DNA of 10,900 nt from Zelonia costaricensis (taxonomy: Eukaryota; Euglenozoa; Kinetoplastea; Trypanosomatida; Trypanosomatidae): the NCBI GenBank assembly GCA_030849075.1, contig JASAOO010002837.1, forward strand, positions 1-10,900, written 5' to 3'. The first letter of the stretch is position 1, and every line of letters starts with the position of its first letter. Position numbers and translations under genes: made by a program. Under the pieces are notes generated by a model, which saw only the letters and a list, made by a program, of their open reading frames with translations, was not told the DNA's origin and searched no databases. Positions 7,770-10,900 of this stretch are shown one piece after another.

Positions 7770-7889
7770 GGCGTGCGAGCGGAGGGCGGACGGTGCGGTG
7801 CTCTAGTTCGACGTCTCAGCTGAAGGTCGCTCTTGAAGGCGGGAGCGGTGGGGGTGCGGGCAGGCAGTACGTGTGCGCTGTGGAAGAGG
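6897..7889 (-). repeat. Tandem duplication, copy A (gene plus 5' UTR)
   Basis: Pairs with 9453-10445 at a constant offset of 2556 bp and without indels. Near-identical blocks are 7453-7889 (437 bp, 2 mismatches at 7538 and 7876), 7241-7379 (1 mismatch) and 7075-7203 (1 mismatch). Diverged patches are 7380-7452, 7204-7240 and, more mildly, 6897-7074. Upstream similarity stops abruptly at 7889. Beyond the stop only about 20 nt remain alike. Confidence 0.9.
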
Positions 7890-7905
7890 GGGTGAGAGGA
7901 GAAGC
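7878..7905 (-). promoter_or_regulatory. Candidate spliced-leader acceptor of the 6897-7769 gene
   Basis: In the minus sense a solid C/T tract (about 7881-7905) runs into CAG with the AG at 7878-7879. The predicted 5' UTR is 108 nt and contains no ATG. The AG is shared with the 9453 gene, but the tract itself lies mostly beyond the end of the duplicated segment and is unique to this copy. Confidence 0.5.
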
Positions 7906-8285
7906 AATGCTCTTTTTCTCCGGTACCGCAGAAGTTAGAGTAGAAGGGTTGGAAAGGACGGTGCGGCTGGAGCGGAAGGGTGCACTGTAGTCTTGGGTGC
8001 TGGTCGCTACGGAAATTGAGCATAAGCCGCCACCGCATGAACTCGCCACCGTCACATCGGTTTGCTTCACGGTACTTCTTTCTTTTGGCTCGTTTTTTTC
8101 AGCGGCGCGATGGCGCCAGGTGCGCCGCGCCGCGCGTTTTTTTTTGTTTTCTTTTCTGTTCTTATTGAATTTGATAGCCATAGGGGCCGGAAATAATCTG
8201 CAAGGCAGCAGCGACTTGAGCAGGGGGGAGGGATATGCGGAGGTGCAGAGACACAGGAGGGATCGAACGTTCACTGAGACACAAA

Positions 8286-8301
8286 GACACACACACACAC
8301 A
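8286..8301. repeat. CA microsatellite
   Basis: Short (CA)8-type array on the plus strand. It lies about 75 nt from an oppositely composed TG array at 8378-8440, with which it could base-pair. Confidence 0.8.
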
Positions 8302-8377
8302 TATTTTGGTACACGGGCAGCTACAGAGGTCACTGGAATGAGAGGGAACACAAGCAAAAAAAGCACTGTCGTGTCTG

Positions 8378-8440
8378 TTGTGTGTGTCGTGTGCATGTGT
8401 GTGTGTCCTGTGCGTGTGTGTGTGCATGTTTGTGTGTGTT
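8378..8440. repeat. TG microsatellite
   Basis: Interrupted (TG)n array on the plus strand, the longest dinucleotide array in the window. It lies in the spacer between the two near-identical HAD genes. Confidence 0.85.
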
Positions 8441-8765
8441 TTATTTGTGTTTTTGTATTTTTTCAAGCACACATGCACATCCCTCCCCACCGCGCGCGCA
8501 GTCTTGCAGAGTAGTGAGAAGTTATAGAAAAAGGCACAAAAAGAAAAGAAAGGCAGGGAGAAAATCGTCGGACCATTCAATATGGAAGGAGAGACAAAGA
8601 AGAGAATGAAAAGGAACCAAAAAGAAAAGGAGAGAAGCGATCGTCGTCTGTGCCAACAGCACAAACACGGGCACCCATCACGCACCCATACATGCCAAAC
8701 ACACAATACTGAAAAGAGAGGGGAAAAAGCGGAGAAGGAAGCCAAGGGGGGGGGGGGAGGACCCA

Positions 8766-8787
8766 GGGGTCGGGGTGGGGGTGGGGG
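8766..8787 (+). other. Predicted G-quadruplex motif
   Basis: Four G-runs of 4-5 bases (8766-8769, 8772-8775, 8777-8781, 8783-8787) are separated by loops of 1-2 bases, a textbook intramolecular quadruplex pattern. A 12-G run at 8746-8757 lies alongside. The G-rich strand is the plus strand, the template for minus-strand transcription. Confidence 0.6.
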
Positions 8788-8992
8788 CAGGTGCCGTTTT
8801 CGTAAGGGCGGGAAGGAGCATGGCAAACAAAAACAAAGAAAACAAAAACCAGCAAACACACAAAAAGAAAAAAGCGAGGGAAGGGGGGGGAGAAGAGGAA
8901 AAGCGACACAATCACGGAAACGAGAAATAGGGCGCCGTGCGGCGAAGGGAGTCCCGTGCGAGGGTGAGACAAGGCAACACATGCCAATAGGT

Positions 8993-9025
8993 GGGGGTGA
9001 GGGAAGGGGCGGGGGTAGGGTTGGG
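8993..9025 (+). other. Second predicted G-quadruplex motif
   Basis: Six G-runs of 3-5 bases (8993-8997, 9001-9003, 9006-9009, 9011-9015, 9018-9020, 9023-9025) are separated by 1-3 bases, enough for several alternative quadruplexes. It is again on the template strand, in the 3' UTR/spacer of the 9453 gene. Confidence 0.6.
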
Positions 9026-9452
9026 CGTGACACGGAGGGCAGAAGGGAGGAGGAACGTCTTGCCAGCTCGTGCTCGAAGGCGGTTACCGTGGAGTGCACA
9101 CGAGTAAAAGAGAAGAAGCCGAAAAGGGCGCCATGTCCCTCTTCGCATTTTCTCCGGCAGCACGTTCTCTCCAACCAACGCTCTCGCGTTCGCGCCCTGT
9201 CTCACCGTCGACGGCGCCTTGCAACGCACTAAACAGCGCAATTTGGGTTCACCGTCAACGAAGCGGAGGCGGAGAGCGGACGGAGGAAGAGGAGCAGAGG
9301 GTCTACGTGGAATGACGGGGAGACCAAGAACGCGTGCTCGAGTTGCTTCAAGCGATGTATACGCTTGCGTATTCACGAGCTGCGGCGGCCTTTCAACACC
9401 GGTCCTGCTATCCTTCCACCCTCTTCGCTGGCCCGCCGTTGCAACGACCGCT

Positions 9453-10325
9453 CTAGTTGAGCTGAAAGACCTCGACCAGCTTCTTCGCAACACCGTGGTT
9501 CGCATTCGAGCCGATCTTCACGAGGTGGGGATCCTTGCCGTACGGCACCGCCTCCAGCAGGCGGGTCTGCGCGTTCCCCATGAGGCAGCCCTTGCCCGCC
9601 ATCATGAGCATCTGCGCATCGTTCTCGCCGTCGCCGAAGCTGATGCACGCCTTCAGCAGCTCCTCCCCGGTGCGCGGGTCGTCAGGAAAGAGGGAGCCCT
9701 TCAGCACCTTCGCCAGAGCCATGCCCTTGTTCACACCAGCCGCCATCACCTCCATGCAGTTGGGCAGCGAGTACGCGACGTACACATTCTCGCCAAAGCG
9801 GTCCTTGATCTGCTGCTCCAGCATTTCCAGCAGCGGGTAGTTGCTCGAGGTGTAGTACACCTTGTACGTGCCCTCGTAGTTCTCGTGGTGGACAGGGTCG
9901 AAGAGGCGAGGGTAGAAGACATCAATGTTCTCCTGGTAGATCTCCGTCAGCTCCTTGGACTCGCGGTCCGCCAGCCACAGATCATCCTGGTAGATGCACG
10001 TGGCGACATCCGGCATGTCCAGCGCCATGCACGCCAGCGTGCGCGCGAGGGTGGGGTCGAGGTTCTGCTTCAGAATGACCTTCCCCTCGGGGTTGAAGGC
10101 GCGGGCGCCGTTGCTCGTGACAACGTAGCCGGTCAGCTGGATCTTGCGCTTCGTCTCCTGCACATCCACGTGGTGGCGGCCGGTGGCGAAGACGAAGGGG
10201 ATGTTGCGCTCCTTCTGCAGCTTTTCCACGACGGAGCGGGTGTACGGGGAGACGGTGTGGTCGATGTCCAGGAACGTGCCGTCCATGTCGGACACCACCG
10301 CGATGTACGGCGTCTTGGACTCCAT
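9453..10325 (-). CDS. HAD-superfamily hydrolase, Cof / HAD-IIB type phosphatase (290 aa), paralogue 4, recent duplicate
   Basis: First HAD gene of the array in transcription order. Motif I is SDMDGTFLD (Asp13, Asp15), motif II VFATGR (Thr48), SNGA turn 71-74, motif III Lys200 in GVNKGMAL, and motif IV GDGEND (Asp232, Asp236). The MGNA sequence after motif IV is intact, unlike in the 6897-7769 copy, which makes this copy the more canonical of the two. The C-terminal SNANHGVAKKL block ends the fold, and the protein ends QLN, so there is no glycosomal SKL-type signal. An in-frame TAG at 10359-10361, 12 codons above the ATG, confirms the start. A plus-strand open frame of 386 codons covers the gene antisense (9219-10379) and is best explained by high third-position GC. 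Substrate unknown; the family acts on sugar phosphates and other phosphorylated metabolites. Confidence 0.95.
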   Translation of the reverse strand: MESKTPYIAVVSDMDGTFLDIDHTVSPYTRSVVEKLQKERNIPFVFATGRHHVDVQETKRKIQLTGYVVTSNGARAFNPEGKVILKQNLDPTLARTLACMALDMPDVATCIYQDDLWLADRESKELTEIYQENIDVFYPRLFDPVHHENYEGTYKVYYTSSNYPLLEMLEQQIKDRFGENVYVAYSLPNCMEVMAAGVNKGMALAKVLKGSLFPDDPRTGEELLKACISFGDGENDAQMLMMAGKGCLMGNAQTRLLEAVPYGKDPHLVKIGSNANHGVAKKLVEVFQLN

Positions 10326-10445
10326 GGCGTGCGAGCGGAGGGCGGACGGTGCGGTGCTCTAGTTCGACGTCTCAGCTGAAGGTCGCTCTTGAAGGCGGGA
10401 GCGGTGGGGGTGCGGGCAGGCAGTACGTGTGTGCTGTGGAAGAGG
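9453..10445 (-). repeat. Tandem duplication, copy B (gene plus 5' UTR)
   Basis: Counterpart of 6897-7889 at +2556 bp. The most conserved block is 10009-10445, covering the first third of the coding region, the start codon, the 5' UTR and the presumed splice acceptor. Similarity is lost from 10446 onward, inside the region that should be the polypyrimidine tract. Confidence 0.9.
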
Positions 10446-10748
10446 TGGCGCGCGTATGAGATGAACGTGATGTGGGGGGGGGCGAAGGGAGGCTTTTCAG
10501 CAGGCTAAGGGAACTGGCGGAGCGACAATGCAGGTGGTCCAAGGTAGGGCACAGGGGTCAAGAAGGGGAGACAGGGAGATAGACGAGGGTAGGTGAAGCG
10601 AATAAGCTGTTTACGTGCATGTGAAAGGCGCGGGGAGGGGGGGGAGGCAGCACCAGGCGGCCACTCATGCGCCAAACGCTAGAAAAAAAGGACGACGCAG
10701 CAGGGAGGGAGTCATGTCCGTCAGTGCGTGCGCCTTGCCACGTCACCG
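10326..10748. other. Intergenic region upstream of the 9453 gene
   Basis: The first 120 nt (10326-10445) duplicate the leader of the 6897 gene. The rest is the spacer and the 3' UTR of the gene ending at 10749. It contains a G-rich plus-strand tract at 10473-10492 (C-rich in the transcribed sense) and further purine-rich plus-strand patches near 10558-10580 and 10628-10650. No complete gene is seen. Confidence 0.7.
10434..10493 (-). promoter_or_regulatory. Candidate spliced-leader acceptor of the 9453-10325 gene
   Basis: In the minus sense a C-rich tract (10473-10492) is followed, with no intervening AG, by CAG with the AG at 10434-10435. This is the same AG as in the duplicate gene (7878-7879). 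The pyrimidine tract next to it is shorter and more interrupted than in the duplicate. Predicted 5' UTR is 108 nt. Confidence 0.4.
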
Positions 10749-10900
10749 TCACAGTGCGCTGCCGGGAGTGCGAAGGCGATCGGCGGATGGGCGGAAGAAG
10801 TCGTTGAAGTTGAATTTCGCGTGCGCGTTTGCGTTGAGTGCGTTTGTCGGTGTCGCATCGGTGGCTCCCTCGGCTGTCACGAAGGGCATTCCAAAGAGGG
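10749..10900 (-). CDS. 3' end of an unidentified gene, partial, cut by the right edge (49 codons visible)
   Basis: On the minus strand one frame is open from the window edge to a TGA at 10749-10751. The 49 visible residues have a balanced, protein-like composition. They begin LFGMPFVTAEG, pass through KFNFNDFFRP and end RTPGSAL. By my count 34 of 49 codons end in G or C, matching the coding style of the HAD genes and unlike the spacer. Orientation matches all other genes, and the stop lies about 315 nt above the acceptor of the 9453 gene, a plausible spacing for trypanosomatid neighbours. I do not recognise the family, and the C-terminus alone is not enough to assign one. Confidence 0.6.
   Translation of the reverse strand, partial: LFGMPFVTAEGATDATPTNALNANAHAKFNFNDFFRPSADRLRTPGSAL

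Larger units (their letters stand above)
7906..9452. other. Intergenic region: 3' UTR of the 9453 gene and spacer
   Basis: No gene is supported. It holds long pyrimidine tracts in the transcribed sense (about 8520-8640, 8700-8760 and 8850-8905), CA and TG arrays, and two G-quadruplex-type G clusters. A 452-codon open frame runs on the minus strand across 7816-9174. Its translation is Pro/Ser/Phe/Leu/Cys-rich and His/Thr-rich repeats that mirror the tracts, so I treat it as non-coding. The poly(A) site of the 9453 gene should lie here. Confidence 0.65.

Noticed and set aside
8286..8440. CRISPR-like or tandem-repeat array
   Set aside because: Only dinucleotide arrays with interruptions; no repeat-spacer periodicity.
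9219..10379. 386-codon plus-strand open frame opposite the 9453-10325 gene
   Set aside because: It is the antisense of a well-supported HAD gene, is Val/Arg/His-rich without domains, and is explained by high third-position GC of the sense codons. The same applies to plus-strand frames at 2232-3281, 4525-5283 and 7329-7823.
10558..10752. 64-codon minus-strand frame near the right edge
   Set aside because: It overlaps, in another frame, the end of the better-supported partial CDS at 10749-10900 and otherwise reads through a C-rich tract.

Overview
The window looks like nuclear DNA of a trypanosomatid, most probably Leishmania or a close relative such as Leptomonas or Crithidia. The genes are intronless and GC-rich, all face the minus strand, and are separated by 1.3-2.2 kb of low-complexity DNA. 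That DNA is full of long pyrimidine tracts on the transcribed strand, TG/CA microsatellites and G-runs. This fits polycistronic transcription with spliced-leader trans-splicing. The genus is inferred from style, not from a marker gene.

Layout in transcription order (right to left). Complement 10749-10900 is the 3' end of an unidentified CDS entering from the right edge. Four related genes follow: complement 9453-10325 (290 aa), 6897-7769 (290 aa), 4447-5448 (333 aa) and 2151-3140 (329 aa). All four encode HAD-superfamily phosphohydrolases of the Cof / HAD-IIB type, with every catalytic motif present. About 2.15 kb without a convincing gene follows. The first 25 codons of a possible next gene may lie at complement 1-75.

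The array has two levels of duplication. The 2151 and 4447 genes form one divergent pair, with extra low-complexity cap insertions. The 6897 and 9453 genes form a very recent or homogenised pair, exactly 2556 bp apart and about 91% identical in protein by my hand count (26 differences). Their DNA is mosaic. Nearly identical blocks, one of which runs through the start codon and 5' UTR, alternate with sharply diverged patches that fall mainly in the cap domain and after motif IV. This suggests gene conversion acting beside cap diversification.

Candidate spliced-leader acceptors (pyrimidine tract, then first AG) can be placed upstream of each gene, and two further good ones have no obvious gene below them. 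The physiological substrates of the four phosphatases cannot be read from sequence. No tRNA, rRNA, CRISPR or transposase gene was recognised. I saw no clear mobile element, but could not search for the short degenerate retroposons (SIDERs) that sit in Leishmania 3' UTRs.
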